Shown here one piece after another: positions 22,834-35,345 of a DNA stretch of 64,000 nucleotides. Within the stretch, counting starts at the first letter, position 1. Every line of letters begins with the position of its first letter. The notes under the pieces are model-generated. The model did not search any database and had not been told where the DNA came from. It saw nothing but the letters and a program-made list of their open reading frames with translations. The stretch is taken from contig OY294046.1 of assembly GCA_958510825.1 (NCBI GenBank), forward strand, positions 73,665,808-73,729,807, written 5' to 3'. Both the position numbers and the translations under genes were made by a program. This DNA comes from Brachypterus glaber. Its lineage: Eukaryota; Arthropoda; Insecta; Coleoptera; Kateretidae.

Positions 22834-24280
22834 ATAATTATTATAATAAATTAATAATAATTGGAAGTAAGAAAAATAAAGTGAACGACTTGCTTGAAGA
22901 AAAAATAATTAGTTCCGCAGAGATAACGAAGTATCCTCAAAGAATTTATTTTGCAGTGAAAACCGTCGTGGTGTAATAAAAGTAAATGGAGTTAATTTTT
23001 TGAAGGGTTTGTGTCATAAACATTTTCAAGGAAATAATAAAAAGGGCTAATTTAGCATAGTTGAACTGACCGTAAAACATTTAAGTATAGCAGAAAAGTC
23101 AATGTTAATTTGTCAATTGTTCGGAACCAAAGCATAAATTCGTTTATTGCCGTCATGTTCAGTAAATATGCCTTCTTCTATACAACGTTTTGCACCTGTT
23201 TATGGGTCTAACCTAACTTTTTATTGCTCCATTTCTATTCTCCACGGCCTAGGGCAATAATATGAAACACTAAAACGCACTCCTTTTTACATTCATCTTA
23301 AAGGGTTGTAAATAATCTGTCAAGTTTTTGTTACAGTTTATGTACCCTTGGGGTTGGTAATTAGAACGTTTTTCACTGCCGTTAATATTCAAAAGACGTT
23401 ACAAAAGGTTTTGCATTATTACTATTTGGGCCATAAAACTTAAACCTATTTACTATTCAAAATTTGATTATTTAATCGAATTCAGTTCAGATGTTGCAGA
23501 CAAAGAAACCTATTTAAATTTTCAAGCTTCAAAATTTCTATTACCTCCATTTCACAATCATGTATGTAAGAAAATTATTAAAAAAAAGGTAATTCGGTTA
23601 CCAATCGAAGCTTATTATTAGCTATAAATTTGATATGGGAACGGTGCGCCATCTTGGATTAAAGGGGTGAGTGCGGTTATCTTGCTAAATATATATCTTA
23701 CCAATTTTGTTAAGAAGGAAATTTTGGTTTGGATCGTTTTTTTATTACATTAATAACAATCGAATTATATTAAAAAATAGCCACGTTAGGGGTGAAATTG
23801 TTTTTTTGCACGACCAAGACTAAAACCTAATTTTACGCTTTCATTTTCGGGACTAAACTTGCCGTTGTTCTACCTAGGTAATAAAAATCACGGCAACCTT
23901 GATAATATTAAAAATTTATACTTATTATGTGCTTTGCTGGTTCAAAAATTAGGTTTGGTGGTGTTTTGTAATAAATTAGCGATTCAAACCAATTTATTTG
24001 ATTTTAACAAAGAAAACCTTTAAAATAACATTGTTATAACAATTTATACATAACTTAAAATTTATCATCTTCGTCCATTTTTTTGACGTTTGTGTCAACC
24101 ATATTAAAAAACAATTGAAATCGCGATAGCCATGAAACTGATTTTTCGCAATTTACAGGCATCTTGATTAAATTACGAAAATAAAACAACCGATTTTAGA
24201 CGCGTGGTTTTTAATTTTAATTTTATCCACCTACCTAAATTATGTTTGGTCCTGCAAAAATTAGTGTATATACCTCAGGA
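22834..24280. other. non-coding, nothing recognised
   Basis: No repeat shared with the rest of the window and no convincing ORF was seen. Confidence 0.4.
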
Positions 24281-24396
24281 CTAAACTTGGCTGTTTTAGT
24301 CCCTTGCATTTCTGTTTCCCTCGCTCGCTACGCTCGCTCAGGAAACACTAATGCAGCGGGACTAAAGCAGCCAGTTTAGTCCCTTGGTATATAAAT
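24281..24396. repeat. hairpin with CpG-rich loop
   Basis: Segments such as ttagtcccttgcatt and agcgggactaaagcagcc pair, and the loop contains ctcgctcgctacgctcgctc. Probably a MITE fragment. Confidence 0.5.
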
Positions 24397-24439
24397 AACT
24401 ATTTTTTCGATTTTTCAGCCAATGTATATAATATTTATT

Positions 24440-24881
24440 ATAATAATAATAATAATCTTTATTCACCCAACAGAATAATCCATTTACAGGGTAAAATATT
24501 CAATATACATAATATATCATATTATATAGCTATTAATAAATATATATAAAAAAAAGAAAAATACACTAATGTGACCTATTATAGGTTTGTAGTGTATAAC
24601 ATTAAGTTTAATGAGCAAATATTAATATCAGTGTCAACTGAGTTAATTAAGGTATTATAGTTATCACACATAATATTTAAAGGCGATTTTGACAAAACAT
24701 TTGTTCTACTAAGGTTACACAAAAATGTTTCTCTATGGCGTGATCCTAGTCTGGGGACCTTAAAATTTATTTGAGTTAAAAGCTCTGGACAATCGATTAG
24801 ATTATGTAGGAGCTTATAAAGAAAGCTTAAAGAAAAATTGATTCTTCTTGTATAAAGAGAACGTTTATAAGGGAAAACAGT
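24440..24881 (-). mobile_element. 5'-truncated non-LTR retrotransposon (LINE) 3' end
   Basis: On the minus strand, an open stretch of about 100 codons (24579-24881) includes RRINFSLSFLYKLLHNLID followed by CPELLTQINFKVPR, which has the character of the C-terminal end of Jockey/CR1-type reverse transcriptase proteins. A stop follows, then a short 3' UTR, ggtgaataaagatt and an (ATT)n tail (about 24437-24456). Most of the element, including the catalytic core, is missing, as usual for 5'-truncated insertions. The exact clade is uncertain. Confidence 0.8.
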
Positions 24882-25371
24882 TTATATTTTAGCAGCTTCT
24901 GCTTAAATTCGGTGTGCAGTATCGTTATAGACATCCCGCCTCGGCTTAGCTGTGATAACAGCAGCAAAGTGGTTTATACAGGCAAGATGGCTTTTGTGGA
25001 CTGGCAATCGACTGTCTGCGACTTTTACTAATTAACTAACTCGTTTACTAAGTACCGTGCTAGAAAAACGCTTACCGAGAATAGCGGCTGCTGATATTAT
25101 TGCTCCGCTCCTGTGTAATGCCTTATTTGTAACAGATTAAAAGTTTGTAATTGTAAATACATCTAATTGATTTTAACAATCTTTCCTGCTGAGTTAACTT
25201 TAATAAAATCGCACATCTCGCTATCGTCGACGTATATGACAATAATAATCGTCTAGTTTAAGCTTTCAATGAAAATCACTCCAAATTACTTTTTTTCTAT
25301 TTGGTTATGACTATGCTACGTTTCTAGAGGTGTCCTTGTTACTTATTTATTAATAAACACAATATTAAATA

Positions 25372-25886
25372 TTTTTTCTATTTTGCGTCTCTTATAAGCT
25401 CATAATCACACGCATTTTGGGTGTTCTTATAGGCCCATAAGAGGTCTCTACTTTTTTCTCTTTTGGGTTGGCAATAGACAAAAGTCTATGTCTTGACGTT
25501 TGCCGTGCAATAGTGAACGTCGGTTTAAAGTTTAATTTTCTACAAAATTTTGTGTTTAGGTTATGTTTTATCGTGTTAAAATTGTGGCTTGGAAAAGAGA
25601 AGAAATGACTATAAAAGATATTAAAATAATATTCGTTCTTAGAGTTTTAAACATGGCGAAAACTGTAATGCCAATCCAAAACAAAAATCCCTAAATCAGT
25701 CATCAATTTAAATGTAAGTTTTTAAAATATTAGAGCAAAATAGAAAAAATTGTATAAAGCACTCGTTTCATAACACGTTTTTAGCGCACTAGTACTTTAG
25801 AAAACTCACCGCAAGCGGCTCGTTTTCTAAACTTGTACTCGTGCGCTAAAAAAGTATGTTATGAAACTAGTACTTTAATATACTAT
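25372..25886. mobile_element. 500-base non-autonomous element, copy 1
   Basis: Starts ttttctattttgcgtctctt and ends actagtactttaatatacta. The right part has a hairpin (gtttcataacacg / cgtatgttatgaaac type). Copies at 26606-27095 and 52371-52884 have the same orientation. No recognisable coding. Confidence 0.7.
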
Positions 25887-26605
25887 TAAAAATACAGCTA
25901 AAATTTTAATTGTTGACATCTTTTACTTTATCATATATAAATCACTATAAGTATATCTTTTTTCTTTATAGAAAATGGTTATCACCTTCCTTCTGATTTG
26001 TTATACTTAAAAAATATTCTAGGTTATGAAAAAAAAATGGATTAAAAATTATTATTACAATAACATTCAATGCATTTATTTTCCATAAAATGGAAAAGCG
26101 TAGGCGAGCATCGAAGACGATACGAAATCATTCGTGTTTCATATACTCTAACATTTTAATCTATCAAACATGAACGAGATATCAAGTATAGACTAAGGAG
26201 TGGCCAGTTTTATGGCTCATATAGCCACGATCCACAATAGTATAGATCTCTCACCAATCACTAATAAGGCTATAATTTTACCGATATCATAATATAGCAA
26301 GCCTTACCCAAAGGGATTTTAACATTAATTAAAACATATATCAAACTGCTTTAGCTATTTTTGTTATTTATGTGCTATTTACTATCCTATGTCTTGTCAA
26401 ATTTTAATTTATGGCGAATATATTTTTGACTTCCAACTTTATTGCACCTACATGTTTCAGATAATATACTACTACTACTAAGAAGTCTTTATGAAATTTT
26501 AAGTGCCAAGGGTCAGCACAAATATTATTACATTCCAGCAAAAATGATAAATAAGATCAATAACTAGGTATTTTACTTGTTTCATAAAAACTTGTTTGAA
26601 ATAAT
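25887..26605. other. spacer between two copies of one element
   Basis: AT-rich and non-coding; nothing recognised. Confidence 0.4.
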
Positions 26606-27095
26606 TTTTTTCTATTTTGCAACTCTTATAAGCTCATAATCACACGCATTTTGCGTGTTCTTATAGGCCCATAAGAGGTCTCTACTTTTTTTTCTTTTGG
26701 GTTGGCAACAGACAAAAATCTATCTCTTGACGTTTGCCCTGCAATTGCTAACGTCGGTTTAAAATTTAATTTTCTACAAAATTTTGTGTTTAGGTTATGT
26801 TTTACCGTGTTAAAATTGTGGCTTGGTTACTTGCAGTGGAAAAGAGAAGAAATAACTATAAAATATATCAAAATAATATTCGTTCTTAGAATATTAAACA
26901 TGGCGAAAACTGCCAATTCGAAACAAAAATCCCTAAATCAGTCATCAATTTAAATGTAAGTTTTTTTAAATTTTAGAGCAAAATAGAAAAAATTGTATAG
27001 AGCACTCGTTTCATAACACGTTTTTAGCGCACTACTACTTTAGAAAACTCGTGCGCTAAAGACGTATGTTATGAAACTAGTACTTTAATATACTA
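26606..27095. mobile_element. 500-base non-autonomous element, copy 2
   Basis: Matches 25372-25886 along its whole length, with an extra segment (ttacttgcagtgg near 26827) and a shorter right-hand hairpin. Non-coding. Confidence 0.7.
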
Positions 27096-28023
27096 CAATC
27101 ATTTCATACTGAATCGTTAAAACTTTTAGTCGGAGAGCTGCTGACCATTTTTATTTCATTATTTGCTCCCGGCTATATTTTATATATGTCTTAAAGTACA
27201 TTTAAATTCAGCTACTTGCAAATTTCCAGGTCCTGGATCGGGTTCTATTTGTAAATTTCTACATACGGAGTTCTATGGCAATGCAAAGTTTACTTTACTA
27301 AATAGTAGAATACCAAAAACGTATCAAAAATAAATTAAATTTCATGAATCCTTTTATGTGTATAAATTTTATTGACGAAGTTTAGCGTTAGATCCAAATA
27401 AAACGGAATTTTTTAAAGAATGCAACAAAATTTCAAATAATATTATTTAATATGTTTTTCGATTTTACAAAAAAGATTTATATCCATAGGTAACTATTTT
27501 GTATTTGCCTGTTATAATTCCCCACAACAATGACCCAGATGTGTGAAAATGTTCATATTTAGGGATGTGATTTGAAGTGGAAGTAAATTAACTAGCGAAA
27601 ATCCGTCTGATTGAAAGGACTGCGCGCGTGGGTGACAAAAGAATCAAGGCAGCTGTGTGACATGTGTCCAAGGCCTACCTAGATGGACAACGGTCGCACG
27701 TGACCAATACCCACCCCCGCATTATATACAATAGATGAAATTTTAGTTCCGGATAATAAACGCGGTTATTTGACCCGGACAGGGTCAAATGTTATGTTAT
27801 TTCTTTTATAAACGTGTACCACTTTACAATAATAACCTTTCTATTATTATATAGGTTTTCACGCACATTAAAAATTAAGATGGCCTTGATTGACCATTGA
27901 TATATTTTAGCAGACTTTTGAAACTGTCAACCAATATTGTGTTAATTTTGTGTTATTTGTTTGTGATAATTATTGACTTTTTAAAATAGTAAATATTTTA
28001 CTAGCTACTATTTCTAAACTTTG
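27096..28023. other. mostly unique sequence with a GC-richer patch
   Basis: 27570-27730 is richer in G+C, unlike any repeat here (actgcgcgcgtgggtgac, cggtcgcacgtgaccaatac with a cacgtg E-box). A small hairpin (atttgaccc/gggtcaaat) lies at 27766-27790. Could be regulatory; no direct proof. Confidence 0.3.
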
Positions 28024-28704
28024 TTTTTTCACTACCAGCCTAAAACCACATCTTTATTACTGTTCTTTTCAATGGTAGAAATATTATTTCTCTACCTAAA
28101 AATAATGAAATTGCACCATGGTTAATAATGAATTTTTATTCAGCTGTTTTGGCATCTGACGTTTCACTTAATTATTAAATCACATTGCTATTTACAAGTG
28201 TCTTTAGGCACCAAATTTATTTATTGCATGATAAATTAAAAAATATTAACTAAATTAGTACCTATAAAACATGTTTTACAAAAAACACTTCGAAAAGTGA
28301 AAATCATTGGTCCATCATATCCAACCAAAGATTATACAGCCCATATATTACCGTAAGGATCATATATTACTAGAGGTACAACCCCCATATATTGATTTTT
28401 GAGGCAATAGATTCTTCCTCATAGTTTTCGCCTGTCCCCTTATTTCTGTGGGAGTACCAGAATCATCACTATGCATTTCACTTTCTATTTTTATATATTT
28501 TATCACACAACACGGAAACACTTTCTAACTTAATAATTTTAGCAGATCACCAGAAAATTTCTGCCAGAAATGTCAAGTTATTCATTTGTTTTTTTAATTG
28601 CCGCGAACGGCCAGCGTGATATTTTAAATTTATAAGCTTTTTCATTAAATTTTAGTAAAATAAATAAATAAATAGCTAATTAATTGTACTGGTAGTGAAA
28701 AAAA
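28024..28704. mobile_element. TIR element with 'ttttttcactaccag' ends
   Basis: ttttttcactaccag at the left and ctggtagtgaaaaaa at the right are perfect 15-base inverted repeats about 680 bases apart. The interior is non-coding. Confidence 0.6.
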
Positions 28705-28710
28705 ATACTA

Positions 28711-28830
28711 TATTTTCCACATGAGTGAAGATTTAACATTTTAGCCGCGTCTTGTGGGTTTCGCGCTAGCGCGCCCATCCCGCAATTTGACGCAGGTCAA
28801 AAATGTTAAACTTCTCTCACTTGGTAAATA
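28711..28830. repeat. hairpin with CpG-rich loop
   Basis: ccacatgagtgaagatttaa pairs with ttaaacttctctcacttgg, and gccgcgtc/gacgcagg continue the stem. The loop includes the palindrome gcgctagcgc. Non-coding. Confidence 0.65.
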
Positions 28831-29506
28831 ATATATTATTTTAACTATCTTGGAAGATGGCCTGAAGAAGATTAAAGACCTAATAAACGTACGAGACAAA
28901 AACTTAATTATTCTAAAAGTCCATTCATTCAGATTGAATTTCTATTATTTTCAATTATACGCAAGGCCTATAAATTGGTTAACTCAAACTATTTAAAATT
29001 ATACAACCTTTTTACGGACCATAATAAATTAGTAACACAATCATTGCCAACACTTTTTAATTAGAAACCAAATTATATTGTTTACATGTTAAAGGGTATA
29101 TCGAAAAGCGCGATTAAACGGAGACTAATAAACAACGCCCGTAAAATAATTTCCATTGGATAAAATAAAAGGACCGTTGTTAATGAGTCCATAAGATTGG
29201 TTTCTCAGCTCATTCCAACATATTGATGGGCAAAGGATGTGGACACTGCATGTTTTCATATTATATTACACCATGGGTCCATAAAGCGATTTACTAGTGC
29301 TTTGATCGAGTCAAACGCAATAAATATTAATAAACCACATGCATTACCTTTCCTAATATATATCCTAGTCTTCGGTGTTTAATACCGGACACTGCTATTC
29401 AATTGTGTTCTCTCACAACAAATGCTAATTTAGTTATTTTTATTCGATATGCTAAATATTGCACACCACTGACACCACATAGTGTATGATGCACTATTTT
29501 AAATCA
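28831..29506. other. non-coding, nothing recognised
   Basis: No repeat boundary or coding signal was identified. Confidence 0.4.
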
Positions 29507-30531
29507 AACTAGATGAAACGTTGCAAGCACCCTGTCAAAACATCGGCACTATTGTACACTAGAGGCATCTAGTTTGCAAATTTCAAACAAGGTGTTATAA
29601 ATATGTGAGATATGCTAACAAAACCTTTATCCAACACCTTCACAGAAACACTTGTTTTGAGCACTATTTTAAATGTCAAAAGTGAGTTTTTTCCAATAGT
29701 GACTAAAAAATTTTTCACCCACTCTTTTACGTACAGCTTTTAATCTCACCCAAAATTAGTTACATACCCTATTAATAAAGTATTATAACTATTCTATAAA
29801 TAGAAGCACGTTAACTAAATCATAAAAATTAAAGAAAACCCCAAATTATTCTTTAGTTTTTGAATAAAATACTGTTTTTATTAAAAATTCTGTCATCAAC
29901 GCGTCCATTTTGACGTTTGTAAGAAACTAGCAATTGTTTATTTTTAATAGGCATACTTAGGTCATGGCTACCTATTATTTTAGTATTAAGAAAACTTAAT
30001 CTTAATATTTTTGACATAATTTTTCACAAAATTATAGATTTTTATTTAAAAATAAAAGGTGTTGGATAAAATTAAATTCTCAACTCGTGTATTAAGTGAT
30101 TTTGTCCACTTAATACACTAGTTAAGAAAATAACTATTTACTGCTTTAAACGCCAATATCTCGAAAACAATGCGTTTTAGGAAAACGTTGTTTATAACAT
30201 TTTTTGACTAATTTAAAATTATCTTTTATATAAGTGCTAAATTAACCAAATACAATAATAATTGCCTTAATTATAAACAAAAAACGCTAAAAATAGGAGC
30301 TTTACCCCATTTTTACCCCCTTACCCCCAATCGTTTACCCCCAAAATCTAATCAGCTCTTCGGAATACGATAAGAAACAATATGCAAAAAACCGCAAGTC
30401 GATATCTCTGATTTCGACTCAGAATGGTCTAAAACGTCGAGAAATGTGGAAAAAAAACGTGATCAAAGATTTTGACTTTTCGGCGAAGATTTTAATACAT
30501 CGGCACTCTTAGTAGCACTAAGTGCCGATGT
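29507..30531 (-). mobile_element. Helentron/HINE-like element, copy 2, interrupted
   Basis: Reverse-orientation copy: aactagatgaaacgttgcaa at the left and the gtgccgatgt hairpin at the right. Internal deletions removed about 170 bases after caaggtg and the GACA tract. A separate 0.5-kb element (29628-30136) is inserted within it. Confidence 0.7.
29628..30136 (-). mobile_element. 0.5-kb 'ggtgttggat' element, copy 1, nested
   Basis: Starts atccaacaccttcacagaaa and ends gttaagaaaataact. The host element's intact copies read ccttttactgc here, while the filled site has cctttat...tatttactgc, so a short TTTA-type target duplication is likely. Contains the hairpin gtattaagtg/cacttaatac near the right end. 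Other copies: 32507-32997 and 36448-36943. Confidence 0.7.
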
Positions 30532-31033
30532 AATAATACAAGACTTTTTTTTTTGTATAGCTGACGCTAAAATTTTAATCCATCCCTGTGGATATAAATA
30601 GCACGGGTCCGGGCACAGGGAGCTTGCCGGGTCCTCAAAAATCAGACGTCAAAAAATTAAAATCAAATTGGTAAAACTCGGCATTGCACTTTGCTGATCG
30701 GGGTCCTCGTAGAAATATTTTTTATGCCAGTGCCGTGGAACCGGGAATGTTTTCTATACAAATTCTTTTATCAAAGGCCCTTGGTAAAATGTTTTACCAA
30801 GATTGCCCGGTACCTTTGTACCTCCTTTGACCCACTTTGTCCCGGCCTGGTTAGATATTTAATACATATTTCTTGATGAGTTGCGTTTTACTCTTATGCC
30901 TAATAATAAAAAAATGGAACAAAAAATGAAGTCTAGATATCCGTTACGATTTTGAAAGGTAATATTTTATTGGTAACTTTAAATAGTTACACTATATACA
31001 CTAAATTTAAACCAAGTATAACAGTATAAAAAT
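30532..31033. other. non-coding, GC somewhat higher
   Basis: The stretch 30600-30850 (gggtccgggcacagggagct, ttgcccggtacctttg) is unlike the repeats but has no convincing reading frame. Confidence 0.35.
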
Positions 31034-31320
31034 ATTGGAGGATTGGTGTAGTGGACTACCGCGTCGTACTTGACGAGTTTTTACCCAAAATAGCGTGAGT
31101 TCGATTCTCACCGGCACCGATTTGCCTTTTTCAGTTAATTAATAACTGAAATTTGGCGAAGGCGTAAGTGAAGCGGACACTCCCTATAAATTGGTTCGAA
31201 AGTCAATTAAAGCCGGTGGTTCCCTCTACTACTAGCCCACACAAGTCCTGGACTTAGGGGATGATTAATTAAGTAGAATAGTACGAGGTTAAACAAAATT
31301 TAAATGTAAAAAAAACAGTA
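31034..31320 (+). mobile_element. tRNA-derived SINE
   Basis: The 5' part is tRNA-like, with A box ttggtgtagtgg (31043-31054) and B box gagttcgattctc (31097-31109) inside a perfect T-stem gtgag/ctcac. The 5' seven bases do not pair with the 3' acceptor strand cggcacc, so it is not a functional tRNA. A non-tRNA body and an A-rich end follow. Confidence 0.65.
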
Positions 31321-31724
31321 AAGCTACATATAGGTAGGATATTAAGAAACGAGATTAACTATATTGCATAAATGAATTGCAGAAAAAGATAATCGAAATA
31401 AAACAATCTTAATGAATTAATCGCTTTCAATCATGGTAATTTATACCGGTCGAGAAAAATCATAAAACGAAATGGCAAAAAGTCAAACGAGTGAATATTT
31501 TATTGCAAATATCGTTTCTCATATGGGACATTCTCTCGGAAAACTGTTCAAAGTCAATAACTGTCTATTCAAGGAATATTTTTCGAAATAAACCATTATA
31601 AGAATAATATGTGTTATGGTGATTTGAGGTACAATTATCTATATTTTACATTAGTAAAACCAGATCTGATGATTTAAGTGTGCCACATCACAAACTGGCC
31701 ACATGAAAAAAAGTGTGTATAATA

Positions 31725-32311
31725 TACAGCCTGTTCCAGAACTCGCGTACAGAAATTTGAGGGTATATTAAAAACCCTCTGGAAAATATGAAAAAAATTT
31801 CAAAAAAATCTTCAATACTAATTAAAAAGGAAGCTATTTAATCTGGCCAATCCTGTTGCTGATGTTAAATTACCTACAAATTAGTTTTTCCCTACTTATT
31901 TGTAACTATGGTTGCATTTTAATTGTTGACGCGTGCATTGTTTGAGACTTTCAACTTTAGAATCTTTTTAGGTTATTATATTTTGACAAAACCGACAGAG
32001 TCTATCAAATATTCTATTTTTATATGGTCACTCCATCCGGCGGTGGTTTTTTGACATTAATAAATACTTATGTCACATTAGTCACCATGTCAACCTACAG
32101 AATATGTACCTGCAATAATTAAATTTGCTTCCATAGCTACAAATTCAACTTTTAAAGGTAATTTAACATCAGCAACAGTATTGGTCCACTTAAAGCGTTC
32201 TTATTTTTGAATTGAATGAAGATGGATTTTTTTAGATTTTTTTCATATTTTCCAGAGGGTTTTTAATATACCCCCAAATTTCTGTACGCGAGTTCTGGAA
32301 CAGGCTGTATG
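31725..32311. mobile_element. TIR element, 'gttccagaactcgcgtac' family, copy 1
   Basis: tatacagcctgttccagaac at the left and gttctggaacaggctgtat at the right. The arms extend through aatttg(g/a)gggtatattaaaaaccctctgg (in part) to about 80 bases. Related ends occur at 51579-52312. Non-coding. Confidence 0.75.
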
Positions 32312-32506
32312 TATATAATACATTTTACAATACTTTACAATCTGGTATAAAAAACATCAAAGGTCTAAATTCCTTCAAAACCCACTTAAAAAATATTTTA
32401 TTACAATTGTTTTTAAACAATATATGTTTTTTTCAAAAAAAAAAAAAGAAACTAGAATTTTCCATTTTTTTATTTACATTACGATTCTAAATTATTAGTA
32501 CTAGTG

Positions 32507-32997
32507 TATTAAGTGGATAAAATCACTTAATACACGAGTTGAGAATTTAATTTTATCCAACACCTTTTATTTTTAAATATAAATCTATAATTTTGCGAAA
32601 AATTATGTCAAAAATATTAAGATTAATACAAAAATAATAGGTAGCCATGGCCTAAGTATGCCTATTAAAAATAAACAATTGCTAGTTTTACATTTCTCAC
32701 AAACGTCAAAATGGACGCGGTGATGACAGAATTTTTAATAAAAACAGTATTTTATTCAAAAACTAAAAAATAATTTGGGGTTTTCTTTAATTTTTATGGT
32801 TTAGTTAACGTGCTTCTATTTATAGAATAGTTATAATACTTAATTAATAGGGTATGTAACTAATTTTGGGTGAGATTAAAACTGTACGTAAAAGAGTGGG
32901 TGAAAAATTTTTTAGTCACTATTGGATAAAAACTCACTTTTGACATTTAAAATAGTGCTCAAACCAAGTGTTTCTGTGAAGGTGTTGGATAATACTA
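32507..32997 (+). mobile_element. 0.5-kb 'ggtgttggat' element, copy 2
   Basis: Begins near actagtgtattaagtggata and ends gtgaaggtgttggat. Same body as 29628-30136 in the opposite orientation. Confidence 0.7.
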
Positions 32998-33119
32998 TTT
33001 TTTGGATAAAGTCGGTTGAATGATAATGATATTATTAAAATTTTAAACTTTGATATTTCCCTTTTCAAGAGAATAACCGATATATCAATACTAATAGCTA
33101 TGAAATAATTTATTCATAG

Positions 33120-33500
33120 CGAGGCATCGCGATGGTAGCGGTCAACATCTGCATTTGGTTCACATATAAAGTGTGAGAATTCGGCACGGGTGAGATACTT
33201 CGCTTATTGTTTCCCGAGGCCGTTGAAGAACATCATCTTGGGCGGGTCAAAGACGATTAGTGTTGCCAACTTAACCTCTTAACCAGCAGTCAATGACATG
33301 CTGTCATTAGCATATAGATTGCGCCCTTTAGTGTAGCGAATGTTCATCGGAATTGCTCGTAATATTCAGTGATCTGCGTGTTTTTATTGCAAACTATGCG
33401 CTACACGTCAATCCTCAACATGTTTTACAGCATATTTATGACTGTTAATTAACACTAGCCCAGAGCGTGTATCCGATATGCGATACTCTTCATTTCACTA
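33120..33500. other. unique GC-richer segment, possible enhancer
   Basis: Unlike its AT-rich surroundings and unlike any repeat in the window. It includes gcgtgtttttattgc, aacatctgc (an E-box-like catctg) and a hairpin atgacatgctgtcat. Long spalt introns and flanks in insects carry enhancers, so this is a candidate, no more. Confidence 0.3.
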
Positions 33501-34356
33501 TCAACCATCAATATATATTATTCAAGCGCACAAAATAAAAACAATTAAACGCTTGCAATACGAATAAAATTGCCATGTAATTCCGACAAAAATCATGTTA
33601 AATACTTTTTACTAATAAATGATATCTAAAGTCTGATTAAACTTTTATTTATTTATTTTTGTCAAAATTAGGCTTATACACAAGTACAAAAACAATATTG
33701 AACAAAACAAATTCAGTTTCTTTTGATAGCGCGTGTGGCTTTCGGATTTCTGGAATAAATACAATTTAAATGAAATTGAAATGATTTAACGACATCAGAT
33801 GCTGTTGTCAGCTAAGATTTGTTGAACATAACGTAGATAATATATCCATAAACACCGCATTCTTCGGCTAATTTTAGTATAAATTCAATTTTCACATGTG
33901 TTCCGCATTTGCAGTCTTTACTTAATTTGACTTGACATTCTTTTAGTTGCTTTTATCTCGCTTATTGGGGGTTAAACGATACATGACCTGGCCTACTATA
34001 GTTCAGACTCTAAACATCACTCATCCTAAATTTAGGATAATTCCCTTACTGTAAAAAGATACTCCTGACTAGAAATATATCCTTACTAGGTTTGAACGTC
34101 CACTAGTTTACAAATGTCAACTTTTTTTATACGCAAGTTTATTTACACATTTTCTTTTTTAATGTTTTTAATTAAAATTATTTCTTTGAATTCAAGCTAT
34201 GACACTATAAATTTTATATTTTTTTAATGACTATTTACTAAATTAATTATTTTAGATTAGCAGTACTATACACCGTCCAGTTATGCAAGATAGTAAGAGA
34301 CGCGGTCCATTTTACACCACAAAATTTAACAGATGTTGGTAGTGTTTTCCTGGAAA
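33501..34356. other. AT-rich, nothing recognised
   Basis: No gene or shared repeat was seen. Confidence 0.4.
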
Positions 34357-34473
34357 GGGCCTATCCATAGACTCGCATAACAAGCTTAGTACATAAGAAT
34401 GCGATGCCAGGATTGACTTGGTGTGTCGTCATGTATCTTGTAATTGTTGTTATGCGAGCCTCTGCATAGGCCT
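34357..34473. repeat. hairpin element
   Basis: gggcctatccatagactcgc ataacaa pairs with ttgttatgcgagcctctgca taggcct (two mismatched positions); the loop is about 60 bases. Confidence 0.55.
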
Positions 34474-35345
34474 TAAGTTGTAATTGTAAACTAAAAATTT
34501 GACTTTTTCCTTGTGTTTAATATAATTTACGTTTGTACAGTATGTAGAATATCCTAATTTAGTGTGAGTGTATAGAGAATAAACCAAAAAAGTACATTTT
34601 TCAATATCATACAAAACAACATTAAGTATAACCATTTTTTTATGTAACTTTCTCTTCTTTTATTAGCTATAACGACCGTCAATCATTGTCATAGACAAAA
34701 AATGTGACAATATTTTATATGTTAAAAGCTACGAGTTTTTAACCAATGATGTAGCTTATTGTCCCAAATATCTATCCAGTTTCTGGTGAAGAACAGCCGG
34801 CGTGGCGCGCCATGGCGGTGTGTGGTTTCGTGTGTGTGCGAGAGTACAAATAGGTGATAGTAAGTCTTATCTATGCTCGTTCACCAATAAGGATTTATTT
34901 ATCAGCTATGGAGAGGACTATGCTGACTATATGCTGTGGCACGCTATCGAGACTTGTTAAATGCGGACATTACAATGCGAGGGATCGTTATCCAACGCTG
35001 TTCTATCGATACGAACGATTCTACATCAACATTATTGCTGAATCGTGAATAGTCGCAGTGTCTTAACCCACGCGGCGAAAACTAAAACTCGAAAACTTCA
35101 CTGCCAAGTGCCGTTTTCTTCATTATGCTAAATTCTGAACACGTTAAACCCTATCAAAACAACCCATAATTTCCCTTTCAGATTCTGAAACATCTGATGT
35201 CAAGAGAGAGCAAATAGTATGTGCTACACACACAAATAAAAAGAAAATATAAACCAAACAATTCCACGATATCGATAAGTATTAAGGGTTAGGTTTGGTT
35301 CGGGTAAGGTTTTTATTTGAAGTGATGCATTAATATTTAATGGAG
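34474..35345. other. non-coding with a GC-richer patch
   Basis: 34790-35060 (gccggcgtggcgcgccatgg, tgcgagggatcgttatcc) is unique and GC-richer; it could be regulatory. No supported reading frame. Confidence 0.3.

Noticed and set aside
28870..28925. Hammerhead-like cctgaagaagattaaagacc
   Set aside because: No stem II pairing with a following GAAA; probably a decayed retroelement end at most.
31034..31120. Functional tRNA gene
   Set aside because: A and B boxes and T-stem are present, but the acceptor strands do not pair and the anticodon arm is irregular; better a SINE head.
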